64,000 nt of DNA from an uncultured Rhodopila sp. (GTDB taxonomy: Bacteria > Pseudomonadota > Alphaproteobacteria > Acetobacterales > Acetobacteraceae): contig NZ_CAIWTY010000043.1 in NCBI RefSeq assembly GCF_903915725.1, positions 46,591-110,590 on the forward strand, in the 5' to 3' direction. Shown here piece by piece: positions 1 through 7,286 of this stretch. Position 1 is the first letter of the stretch. Each line of letters starts with the position of its first letter. The translations under genes were made by a program, and so were the position numbers. The notes beneath the pieces are model-generated. The model was given only the letters and a program-made list of their open reading frames with translations, ran no database searches and was not told the DNA's origin.

Positions 1-167
1 GGGCGATCAGGACGGCCAAAGACCGCGGCGGCGCGCGGCGAGCTGCATGGCGGTACATGGTGTCCGTGTGCCCCGGCTGTGCGGTTCGTGCAAGTTGCCG
101 GTTGGTGTCGGTCCGATTAAGCTGGAATCGTCGGAATACAGCGATTGCGATCAGACCGGAGGAAACC

Positions 168-818
168 ATGACTGACACCTCGCACCGCATCGTCTGGGGC
201 CGCACCACGTCCAGCAACGTCATGAAAGTGCTTTGGTGCCTGGTCGAACTGGACCTGCCGTTCGAGCGCATTGATGCCGGAGGCACCTTCGGCAAGACCG
301 ACACAGACGAATACCGCGCGATGAATCCCAACGGCCTGGTGCCGACATTGCAGGAGGGATCGTTCTCCCTGTGGGAGAGCAACGCCATCCTGCGCTACCT
401 CGCCACGGTCCATGCCGGCAGCGGTGCGTTCTGGCCGGCGGACCCGCACGTTCGCGCCGACATCGACCGCTGGATGGATGCGCAGCAGACACTGCTCAAC
501 CGGCCCATGAGCGCGGTCTTTTGGGGCCTGGTGCGCACCCCGCCCGACAAGCAGGACCTGAAGGCAGTGGCCGCCGCGATCGAGGAAACCGCCAAGGTTT
601 GGAGCATCCTGGAGGCTCGGCTGACGCAGCACGACTATATCGCCGGGCCGGACTTCACCCTGTGCGACATTCCCTGGGGCGTGCACGCGCATCGCTGGTT
701 CGGCATGAACTACCTCGGCCTGAGCCGTCCCGAACTCCCCGCGCTGCGCGCCTGGCACGATCGGCTATGCCGCCGGCACGGCTACCAGCGCCACGTCGTC
801 GCAACGCCGATCGTCTAG
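168..818 (+). CDS. Glutathione S-transferase family protein
   Basis: A 216-residue protein with the two-domain GST layout: an N-terminal thioredoxin-like half (WGRTTSSNVMKVLW start, NPNGLVPTL and the WESNAILRYL glutathione-site motif, about residues 8-80) and an all-helical C-terminal half ending in FTLCDIPWGVHAHRW. The residues TTSSN near the start occupy the catalytic Ser/Cys position, so a theta/beta-like class is likely. The family conjugates glutathione to electrophiles; the substrate here is unknown. The start at 168 is preferred because GGAGGA sits just upstream; a longer reading from 57 adds a non-family leader. It is convergent with znuB with only a 20 bp gap. Confidence 0.9.
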   Translation: MTDTSHRIVWGRTTSSNVMKVLWCLVELDLPFERIDAGGTFGKTDTDEYRAMNPNGLVPTLQEGSFSLWESNAILRYLATVHAGSGAFWPADPHVRADIDRWMDAQQTLLNRPMSAVFWGLVRTPPDKQDLKAVAAAIEETAKVWSILEARLTQHDYIAGPDFTLCDIPWGVHAHRWFGMNYLGLSRPELPALRAWHDRLCRRHGYQRHVVATPIV

Positions 819-838
819 CGCCCGGCCGGACAGCGCCG

Positions 839-1687
839 TTACGCCCGAGGAACGGCCGCCCGCCACACGCTGCCGCGCAGTCCCGCCAGCAGGCTGAGCA
901 TCCACAGCCCGCCCGCTGTCAAGACGATCGCCGGGCCGGCCGGGATGTCGAAATTGTACGACAACTCCAGCCCGCCGACGGACGACACGCAAGCCAGCGC
1001 CACCGCCACCCGCACCTGGCCGGCCAGCGAATCGGACCAATGCCGTGCGGCGATCGCCGGCAGCATCATCAGTCCAACCGACATCAGCGTTCCCAGCGCG
1101 ACGAACCCGGACACCACGCACAGCACCACGAGCATCAGGAACACGAGGTGCCAGAGCCCGCCCTTCCCCGCGGTCGCCGCCATGAATCCGGGGTCCAGGC
1201 TCTCCAGCACCAGCGGCCGCCAGATCACCGCCAGCACCGGCAACGTCACCGTCGCCACCCCCGCCATCCCGAGCAGTGCCGCCGTGTCCACCGCCAGCAC
1301 ATTGCCGAACAGCAGGTGCGTCAGGTCGATGCTGTGCCGGGTGGAGATCAGCGCCACCCCGGCCGCCAGCGCCACCAGGTACATGCCGGCAAGCTGGCTG
1401 TCCTCCCGCCCGCCGGTCCGCCGCGCCAGCCAGCCGGCCAGTACCGCGACCAGCAGCCCGGCCACCACGCCGCCCAGCCCCATTGCCCAGACCGACAGCC
1501 CGGCGAAGATCGCTCCCACGGCAATGCCGGGCAGCACGCCATGCTGCAGCACGTCGCTCATGAGGCTCATGCGGCGCAACACCAGGAACACGCCCAACGG
1601 CGGCGCGGCGACGGACAGTGCGATGCACCCCGCCAGCGCGCGGCGCATGAAGCCGAGCGCGAACGGCTCCAGCAGAAAATCGAGCAT
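839..1687 (-). CDS. znuB: Zinc ABC transporter permease ZnuB
   Basis: About 282 residues, almost entirely hydrophobic with about eight predicted membrane segments, beginning MLDFLLEPFALGFMRRAL and containing the ABC-3 family pattern (LRRMSLMSDVLQHGVLPGIA, then STRHSIDLTHLLFGNVLAV). This is the inner membrane channel of a metal uptake ABC transporter. Its ATG overlaps the stop of the upstream ATPase gene by one base (TGATG), showing translational coupling. Zinc rather than manganese or iron is inferred from the Zur-like palindrome in front of the operon. No periplasmic binding protein gene (znuA) is found in this window. Confidence 0.88.
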   Translation of the reverse strand: MLDFLLEPFALGFMRRALAGCIALSVAAPPLGVFLVLRRMSLMSDVLQHGVLPGIAVGAIFAGLSVWAMGLGGVVAGLLVAVLAGWLARRTGGREDSQLAGMYLVALAAGVALISTRHSIDLTHLLFGNVLAVDTAALLGMAGVATVTLPVLAVIWRPLVLESLDPGFMAATAGKGGLWHLVFLMLVVLCVVSGFVALGTLMSVGLMMLPAIAARHWSDSLAGQVRVAVALACVSSVGGLELSYNFDIPAGPAIVLTAGGLWMLSLLAGLRGSVWRAAVPRA

Positions 1688-2364
1688 CAGGCCGCCTGCA
1701 ACCCCGCATCGGGCTGGATGCCCCATACGGCGCCGTCCGCCGTCAGGCTCAGGGTGCGGGGGAAGCACCGCCGCACGATGTCCATGTCGTGCAGCACGGC
1801 GATCACGGTGCGGCCCTGGGCGTGCCATGAGCCGATTACCGACAACAGCACCCGCGTCGTCGCGGCATCGACGGCGGTGAACGGTTCGTCCAGCAGGATC
1901 AATGAGGCGTCCTGCAGGATCGTCCGGGCGAACAGCACGCGCTGGAACTGCCCGGCCGACAGCGCCTGGATCTGGCGGTTGGCCATATCCGCCAGGCCCA
2001 CTCGCTCCAGCGCCGCGCGCGCCGCCGCCATCCGGGCGACGCTGACGGCGCGGAACGGACCCAGCCGGTTTGTGGCCAGCGCCACGACATCCAGGCAGGT
2101 GATCGGGAACGACCGGTCGAGGTGGCTGCCCTGGGCCAGCAGCGCGATATCGCGGGCTTCCAGACCGCCGTTGTTGATGCGGCCCGCCGCCAGCGGGTGG
2201 AGACCCGCCAACGCGCGCAGCAACGTCGTCTTCCCCGCCCCGTTCGGTCCGATGAGCGCGGTCAGGCTGCCGGGGTCGAAGGTTCCGGAAAGGCCGGACA
2301 CGATCACCCGCCGCCCATGCCGCAGTTCGACCTGATTCAGCGTGACCGCGGGAACCGCCTTCAT
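1687..2364 (-). CDS. znuC: Zinc ABC transporter ATP-binding protein ZnuC
   Basis: A 225-residue ABC ATPase with Walker A (GPNGAGKTT), signature LSAGQFQRVLFAR and Walker B LILLDEPF followed by the H-loop region AVLHDMD. It energises the ZnuB permease. The start is placed at MKAVPAVTL (2364), because the longer upstream reading runs through the promoter and a separate small ORF. That small ORF ends in an ATGA overlap with this start. The C-terminus is short and lacks the His-rich tail of enteric ZnuC. Zinc specificity comes from the operator upstream, not from the protein itself. Confidence 0.88.
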   Translation of the reverse strand: MKAVPAVTLNQVELRHGRRVIVSGLSGTFDPGSLTALIGPNGAGKTTLLRALAGLHPLAAGRINNGGLEARDIALLAQGSHLDRSFPITCLDVVALATNRLGPFRAVSVARMAAARAALERVGLADMANRQIQALSAGQFQRVLFARTILQDASLILLDEPFTAVDAATTRVLLSVIGSWHAQGRTVIAVLHDMDIVRRCFPRTLSLTADGAVWGIQPDAGLQAA

Positions 2365-2462
2365 AGGGCCCACAATACCGTCAGCCACACCACGGCAAGC
2401 ACCGCCCCTGCCACATACAGACGGGCGGCCGCTCCGGCGGTCGGGGATAACGGATCGATCAT
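2361..2462 (-). CDS. Small single-pass membrane peptide ORF leading the znuCB operon
   Basis: A 33-codon ORF starting ATG at 2462 (MIDPLSPTAGAAARLYVAG) and ending in an uninterrupted hydrophobic stretch (about residues 16-33), which would form one transmembrane helix. Its TGA overlaps the znuC ATG in the classic ATGA arrangement, the usual sign of translational coupling. There is no Shine-Dalgarno sequence. The start lies one base beyond the Zur-like palindrome and 7 bases after a TATACT -10-like hexamer, so the message could be leaderless. No family is recognised. Expression is inferred, not shown. Confidence 0.5.
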   Translation of the reverse strand: MIDPLSPTAGAAARLYVAGAVLAVVWLTVLWAL

Positions 2463-2463
2463 G

Positions 2464-2476
2464 GTTACAGTATAAC
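2464..2476. promoter_or_regulatory. Zur-like operator upstream of znuCB and facing the DUF445 gene
   Basis: The sequence GTTACAGTATAAC (reverse GTTATACTGTAAC) is an imperfect palindrome that matches the alphaproteobacterial Zur box core GTTATAnTATAAC with one mismatch. It overlaps a TATACT -10-like element for the minus-strand zinc operon. It lies about 50 bp from the divergent start at 2526, so Zur could affect both directions. This is a motif match, not a binding result. Confidence 0.65.
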
Positions 2477-2525
2477 ATTGCGTCCGGTTGGACGGAAGAG
2501 CCGCACGCGCCTAAACAGGAGGGGC

Positions 2526-3797
2526 ATGACTGAACCTGATCCCGATACGCTCGCCAGGGAATCCTTTCGCCGGCACCGGATGTTCGCGACCGGCCTTCTG
2601 GTGTTCATGGCGGCGCTGACTCTTTACAGTTACAAGCTCCCGCAGGACTGGTGGAGCGGCCTGCTGCAATCCGCTGCCAAGGCCGGTTTTGTCGGCGGCA
2701 TCGCGGATTGGTTCGCCATCACCGCGCTGTTTCGCCACCCTTTGGGCATACCGATTCCGCACACCGCCATCATCCCGAACCAGCGCGAGCGGCTCGGCCG
2801 GGCGCTCGGCCGATTCGTCGCCAATCACGTCTTCACCAGTGGCGAAGTCTCCAACGTCCTGGCCAAACTTGACCTGCCGGGAATCGTCCACCGCTTCCTC
2901 GCGGACCCTGCGGCGGCGCATCCGGCGGCCGTCGGCCTGGCGGGCATGCTGCCGAAGCTGATGACCAGCGTCGAAGACGGGCGGGCGCGGCGGTTGATGA
3001 CCCGCATGACGCCGCGCATCCTCGGCGGCGCCGGCGCCGGCCAAGTGGTGGCCCGCGCGCTGCACAACCTGGTCGATGGCGGGCGGCATCAGGAGATGTT
3101 CGGGTTCATCCTCGGGCAAATGAAAACCACCCTGGCCGGCCGGGAAAGCGCCCTGCGCCGGGCCGTCCAGGAGCGCGTGCGCGAACAGGGCGGGCGGCTG
3201 GCCGGATGGGTGCTCGGCGCCTCGATCGCCCGCCGGGTGCTCGGCCTGGTGAATGCCGAACTGGACAAGATGAGCCCCGACGGGTCGGAGCTTCGCCTGG
3301 CCTTCGACGAATGGGTGCGGCGCGAAATCAACCGCATGGAAACCGATCCCGCCCGCGCGGCCGAGGTGGGTGCGGCGATCCGCAAGGTGCTGGCGCATCA
3401 GACGGTGCAGACCTGGCTGTGGGACGTCTGGGCGCGCCTGAAGCACGCGCTGGAGGACGATCTGGCGCGACCGAACAGCCGCGCCGTGGCGCAGCTCGAG
3501 ATCGCGTTGGGCAATCTGGGCACCATCCTGGAGGAGGACCCGACGGCGCGGGCGCGCTTGCAGGTGGCGGTTGAGAAGATCATCGCCTCGCTGCTGCCCG
3601 CCGCGCAGACCCGCATCTCCGAATTCATCGCTCAGGTGGTCGCCAACTGGGATAGCGATACGATCACCGACCGGCTGGAACTGCGCATCGGCAAGGACCT
3701 GCAGTATATCCGCATGAACGGAACCATCGTCGGTTTCCTGATTGGCGGTCTGCTGTATGTGGTGCTCGGATCGATGTTCGGTCATACCGCTTTCTGA
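2526..3797 (+). CDS. DUF445 family membrane protein
   Basis: A 423-residue protein with a TM helix near the N-terminus (MFATGLLVFMAALTLYSY), the family hallmark ADWFAITALFRHPLGIPIPHTAIIP (about residues 60-85, quoted in part), a long amphipathic middle and a C-terminal membrane hairpin (GTIVGFLIGGLLYVVLGSMF). It belongs to the DUF445/YjiN group of inner membrane proteins of unknown function. AGGAGGGG precedes the chosen ATG; the longer reading from 2478 lacks this. It is divergent from the zinc operon and may share its operator region. Confidence 0.85.
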   Translation: MTEPDPDTLARESFRRHRMFATGLLVFMAALTLYSYKLPQDWWSGLLQSAAKAGFVGGIADWFAITALFRHPLGIPIPHTAIIPNQRERLGRALGRFVANHVFTSGEVSNVLAKLDLPGIVHRFLADPAAAHPAAVGLAGMLPKLMTSVEDGRARRLMTRMTPRILGGAGAGQVVARALHNLVDGGRHQEMFGFILGQMKTTLAGRESALRRAVQERVREQGGRLAGWVLGASIARRVLGLVNAELDKMSPDGSELRLAFDEWVRREINRMETDPARAAEVGAAIRKVLAHQTVQTWLWDVWARLKHALEDDLARPNSRAVAQLEIALGNLGTILEEDPTARARLQVAVEKIIASLLPAAQTRISEFIAQVVANWDSDTITDRLELRIGKDLQYIRMNGTIVGFLIGGLLYVVLGSMFGHTAF

Positions 3798-3806
3798 GAG
3801 GCTGCC

Positions 3807-4838
3807 ATGGTTCGCCTATCGGTCCTGGATCAATCCACCGTTGTCTCCGGACGATCGCCCGACACTTCGATTCGCGAAAGCATCCGGCTGGCGCAGCATT
3901 GCGAGGCGCTGGGCTACGCGCGGTATTGGTGCGCCGAGCACCATAATTCCGACAGCCAGGCCGGCACCGCGCCGGAGATCCTGATCGCCGCCATCGCCGC
4001 CACCACCAAAACCATCCGCGTGGGATCTGCCGGTGTGATGCTGCCGCATTACTCGGCGCTGAAGGTCGCGGAACAGTTCCGCGTGCTGGACGCCATCGCG
4101 CCGGGGCGGATCGATCTCGGCCTCGGCCGCGCCCCGGGATCGGACGGGCGCACCGCCTACGCGCTGAACCCGCGGGCCGACGCGGCGGCAGACCAGTTTC
4201 CCGCCGCGGTGCGCGATCTGCTGGCCTGGGTCTCGGGGGAACCACTGACGGAGGGCCACCCGTTCCGCGATATCCGCGCCCAGCCGAACGGCCCGACGAC
4301 CCCGGAGGTGTGGATTCTCGGCAGCTCCGACTATGGCGCCCAGGTCGCGGCGCATTTCGGCCTGCCCTACTGCTTCGCGCACTTCATCACCGACGGGCAC
4401 GGCGTTGACCACGCGCTGGCGGCGTATCGCGACGGCTACCGGCCGAGCGCACGGCATCCGGAACCGCATGCCGCGATCTGCGTCTGGGCGATGGCGGCGG
4501 AAACGCAACAGGAGGCCGCCTGGTTGTTCCAATCGCGGGAAATGTGGCGGCTCGGCCGCGACCGCGGCGTTTACACTGCCCTGCCATCACCGGAGGAAGC
4601 GTCGGCCCATCCGTATTCGGACGCCGAAAAGGCCCGGATCCATCGGCTGCGGCAACATGCCTTGTTCGGCACGCCGGACGCTGTCGGCAGCCGGCTGCGG
4701 GCACTGGCGGCTGAGCATCTTGTGGACGAAGTCGCCATCCTGACGACGCTGCACGACCCGGAGGCGCGCCGCCGCTCCTACGCGTTGCTGGCGGCGGAAT
4801 TCGGTCTACGGGCGCCGCAGATCCTGCCCGCCGATTGA
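3807..4838 (+). CDS. LLM-class flavin-dependent oxidoreductase (MsnO8/YhbW-like)
   Basis: A 343-residue bacterial luciferase-like monooxygenase. The N-terminus (LSVLDQSTVVSGRS) and the strings RYWCAEHHN, GSAGVMLPHYSALKVAEQF and GRIDLGLGRAPGSD are diagnostic of the YhbW/MsnO8 branch. These enzymes use reduced flavin from a separate reductase; the substrate is unknown. The gene begins 9 bp after the DUF445 gene, so the two may be co-transcribed. Its 3' end overlaps the convergent small membrane protein gene by 33 bp. Confidence 0.9.
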   Translation: MVRLSVLDQSTVVSGRSPDTSIRESIRLAQHCEALGYARYWCAEHHNSDSQAGTAPEILIAAIAATTKTIRVGSAGVMLPHYSALKVAEQFRVLDAIAPGRIDLGLGRAPGSDGRTAYALNPRADAAADQFPAAVRDLLAWVSGEPLTEGHPFRDIRAQPNGPTTPEVWILGSSDYGAQVAAHFGLPYCFAHFITDGHGVDHALAAYRDGYRPSARHPEPHAAICVWAMAAETQQEAAWLFQSREMWRLGRDRGVYTALPSPEEASAHPYSDAEKARIHRLRQHALFGTPDAVGSRLRALAAEHLVDEVAILTTLHDPEARRRSYALLAAEFGLRAPQILPAD

Positions 4839-5078
4839 AGCGCCAGCCCGCCACAGCTTGTACCGATACAGGATATAGGCCACCGCTGCGGCGCCGATGG
4901 CCACCGGCAGGATGCTCAGCGCCAGGGTCAGGGCAATCGCCGCCAACGAGGCCGCGCCCGCGATCACTGCGACAACCACGGCCCAAAACAGGATGCGGGT
5001 CGAAACCGGCGGCACCGGTGGCGAGACGAACTCGCCATCGAGGGTCATTTCCAGTTCCGGAGGACGGTTCTTATCCAT
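4806..5078 (-). CDS. Small two-TM membrane protein, unknown function
   Basis: About 90 residues starting MDKNRPPELEMTLDGEF, with two adjacent hydrophobic segments (ILFWAVVVAVIAGAASLAAIA and LALSILPVAIGAAAVAYILY, about residues 26-70) and a basic C-terminal tail (RYKLWRAG), placing the termini in the cytoplasm. No family is recognised. The exact start is uncertain (a GTG/ATG at 5099 is possible), as neither has a clear ribosome binding site. It overlaps the 3' end of the monooxygenase gene tail to tail. Confidence 0.6.
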   Translation of the reverse strand: MDKNRPPELEMTLDGEFVSPPVPPVSTRILFWAVVVAVIAGAASLAAIALTLALSILPVAIGAAAVAYILYRYKLWRAGASIGGQDLRRP

Positions 5079-5178
5079 AACTACAATGTGGACCACCATT
5101 GGCCGCGGTTCAAGAGCGCGCCTTATTCCGCCGCCGCCGGACTTGCGCCGAGCCACCGCATCGGGTTCCAGTGGCGCT

Positions 5179-6396
5179 ATGGAGCTTGAGACGCCCTCCC
5201 GCCTGGCCGCCAATGTGATGCACTTCGCGCGCCTGCTGCGGCGGGCGGGGCTGCCCGTCGGACCCTCGGAATCGATCGCCGCGCAGGATGCGCTGACCCG
5301 GATCGACATCGGCTCCAGGACCCAGGCGCAGACCGCCCTGCGTTCGGCGATGATCCACCGGCACGAGCACCGGCAGGTGTTCGACCATGCCTTCGCGTTG
5401 TTCTGGCGCGACCCGTCCGCCGCCGAACAGGCCGCCGCGATGGCGCTGCTGGACGCTCAGAAGGACAAGAAGCCGGACCGCCCGCCCCCGGCGGCGCGGC
5501 GCGTGGCGGAAGCGTTCGCGTCGAAAAGCAACAAGCCGCCGCAGCCGAAGGACGAACCGCCCCGCGTCGACATGACGCTGACGGTGTCCGACCAGGAACG
5601 CCTGCAGCAGATGGATTTCGAGGCCATGGGCGCGGACGAGATCGCCCGCGCCAAGCAGGAGATCCGCCGCCTGGTGCTGCCGCTCGATCTGCGCCGCACA
5701 AGGCGCACCCGCGCCGATCAGAGCGGCCCGCTGGCCGATTTGCGGCGAACGATCCGGTCCAGCCTGCGGCAGGGCGGCGAGATCGTGACCATCGCCCGCA
5801 GCCGCCGGGTGACCCGGCCGCCGCCGCTGGTGGTGCTGTGCGACATTTCCGGCTCGATGGCGCGGTATGCGCAGATATTGCTGCACTTCCTGCACGCGGT
5901 GACGAATGACCGCGACCGGGTGCACATCTTCCTGTTCGGCACCCGCCTGTCCAACGTCACCCGCCAGTTGCGCGCCCGCGATCCCGAGGTCGCGTTCCAG
6001 ATGGTCGCCCACGCGGTGCCCGACTGGTCCGGTGGCACCCGTATCGGCGAGGCTTTGGCGTCGTTCAACCACCTCTGGGCGAAGCGGGTGCTCGGCCAGG
6101 GCGCGGTGGTGCTGCTGATCAGCGACGGCCTCGACCGCGACGGCGCGCACGGGCTCGCGGAGAACATGGATCGCCTGCACCGATCGTGCACGCGGCTGAT
6201 CTGGCTCAATCCGCTGTTGCGCTGGAGCGGGTTCGAACCAAAATCACAGGGCATCCGCGCGATGCTGCCGCATGTGGATGAGTTCCGTCCGGTGCATAAC
6301 CTGGCCAGCCTGCGCGGCCTGATCGATCTGCTGTCCCGGCCGGCGCCGCTGAAACCGGCTTCGGCCGGGCGATTTGAAGGGACAGTATCGAGGTGA
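5179..6396 (+). CDS. coxE: CoxE-like VWA domain protein
   Basis: A 405-residue protein with a CoxE-type N-terminal region (VMHFARLLRRAGLPVGPSES) and a C-terminal von Willebrand A domain with a MIDAS motif (VVLCDISGSMARY, then LISDGLDRDG and LIWLNPLLRW). CoxE proteins act with an MoxR-type AAA ATPase (CoxD) in maturation of molybdenum hydroxylases such as CO dehydrogenase. No CoxD or structural subunits are present here; only a CoxI/XdhC-like gene follows. Start chosen at 5179 (MELETPSRLAANV); the ORF is open further upstream without homologous sequence. Confidence 0.87.
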   Translation: MELETPSRLAANVMHFARLLRRAGLPVGPSESIAAQDALTRIDIGSRTQAQTALRSAMIHRHEHRQVFDHAFALFWRDPSAAEQAAAMALLDAQKDKKPDRPPPAARRVAEAFASKSNKPPQPKDEPPRVDMTLTVSDQERLQQMDFEAMGADEIARAKQEIRRLVLPLDLRRTRRTRADQSGPLADLRRTIRSSLRQGGEIVTIARSRRVTRPPPLVVLCDISGSMARYAQILLHFLHAVTNDRDRVHIFLFGTRLSNVTRQLRARDPEVAFQMVAHAVPDWSGGTRIGEALASFNHLWAKRVLGQGAVVLLISDGLDRDGAHGLAENMDRLHRSCTRLIWLNPLLRWSGFEPKSQGIRAMLPHVDEFRPVHNLASLRGLIDLLSRPAPLKPASAGRFEGTVSR

Positions 6397-6448
6397 CGGG
6401 CCGGTATTTTTTGCGTACGATACGGACAAAACGTAACGTCGGGAGCTT

Positions 6449-6710
6449 ATGAATATGCTCACCGTAACCGCCGCCGAGTTCCAGCGCGATTGCGGGCGCT
6501 ATGAGGACGAGGCGTTGAAGCAGCCGGTCTCCATAACCCGCAACGGCCGGGACCGTCTGGTCGTGATAGCGGTGGAGGAAATACCACCGTCTCAAGCGCC
6601 GTGACCGTGACGTTATCAGGACCGAGGATCTAACCGCGCACGAACTGCGCGCGATCACCGAAGGCGGCATGGACCCGCGGCACGACCACCTGAACCTGGA
6701 AATCGATTAG
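6449..6710 (+). pseudogene. Frameshifted Phd/YefM-type antitoxin
   Basis: The first frame begins MNMLTVTAAEFQRDCGRY and reads VSITRNGRDRLVVIAVEE, the typical Phd/YefM fold, but stops at 6604. Dropping one A in the AAA run at 6579-6581 restores EYHRLKRRDRDVIRTEDLTA and a C-terminal tail to the stop at 6710, giving a normal antitoxin of about 86 residues. This shows a single-base insertion, either true decay or a sequence error. The toxin remnant directly downstream supports real decay. Confidence 0.75.
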
Positions 6711-6868
6711 TCCGCGCGGCCCTGCCGTCGCCGGAGCGCGGCCTGGTCATCGCGTACGCCTGTCTCTGGCGGGCGGAGCATGACCAGGGACGCGAAGAAG
6801 GGATCAAGGCGCGGTTGCGCTGGAGCGGCATGAAACCAAGATCTGCGATACTCCGTCGCCCCGCATGA
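6710..6868 (+). pseudogene. PemK/MazF-like toxin fragment
   Basis: Immediately after the antitoxin stop, the plus strand reads ALPSPERGLVIAYACLWRAEH followed by DQGREEGIK. This resembles the N-terminus of PemK-like toxins paired with this antitoxin type. After GIK the expected KDRPCA core is lost, the frame diverges and it stops at 6868, so only about 35 toxin residues remain and no catalytic core is left. The start codon also appears lost (GTC at the expected position). The toxin family assignment is from memory and is moderate in confidence. Confidence 0.5.
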
Positions 6869-6915
6869 GCGACCCTGATCCCACCGGCCGGACGTTTTGA
6901 AAGGTAACGAACCGC

Positions 6916-7242
6916 ATGAGCACTTTGGAAGTCGAAGACATCCTCGGGACCGCCGCCACCTGGCGCGCCGCCGGGGAGCAGGTGGCGCTGGCGACGGTGA
7001 CCGAAACCTGGGGCAGCTCGCCGCGTCCCGCCGGCAGCCAGATGGCGGTGACGAAATCCGGCCGCATGGCCGGGTCGGTTTCCGGCGGCTGCATCGAAGG
7101 CGCGGTTGCCGATGCCGCGATGAAGACGATCGACACCGGCAGCCCGCAACTGCTGGATTTCGGCGTCAGCCACGAACGCGCCTGGGAAGTCGGGCTGGCC
7201 TGCGGCGGCAAAGTGAAGGTCTTCGTCGAAAAGCTGGTCTGA
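6916..7242 (+). CDS. XdhC/CoxI-like N-terminal domain protein
   Basis: A 108-residue protein consisting only of the XdhC/CoxI N-terminal domain: VTETWGSSPRPAGSQMAV and SGRMAGSVSGGCIEGAV, then LACGGKVKVFVEKL, the usual end of the domain. The family helps insert or sulfurate the molybdenum cofactor of xanthine or CO dehydrogenases. The C-terminal Rossmann domain is in a separate protein (CoxF type) or absent; no partner gene is seen nearby. Together with the CoxE-like gene upstream this looks like an accessory remnant of a cox cluster interrupted by the decayed toxin-antitoxin locus. Confidence 0.85.
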   Translation: MSTLEVEDILGTAATWRAAGEQVALATVTETWGSSPRPAGSQMAVTKSGRMAGSVSGGCIEGAVADAAMKTIDTGSPQLLDFGVSHERAWEVGLACGGKVKVFVEKLV

Positions 7243-7286
7243 GCGCCCCGGCACGTGACCGCTGACGGCGGCGCAACCCGCCCCAC

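Noticed and set aside
371..2335. A 654-codon plus-strand ORF running across GST and the znu genes
   Set aside because: It crosses two well-supported genes in the wrong frame or strand and reads as Arg/His/Gln-rich shadow.
6220..6250. GGTTCGAACC-like string suggestive of a tRNA T-arm
   Set aside because: It lies inside the CoxE-like coding sequence and no cloverleaf can be drawn around it.
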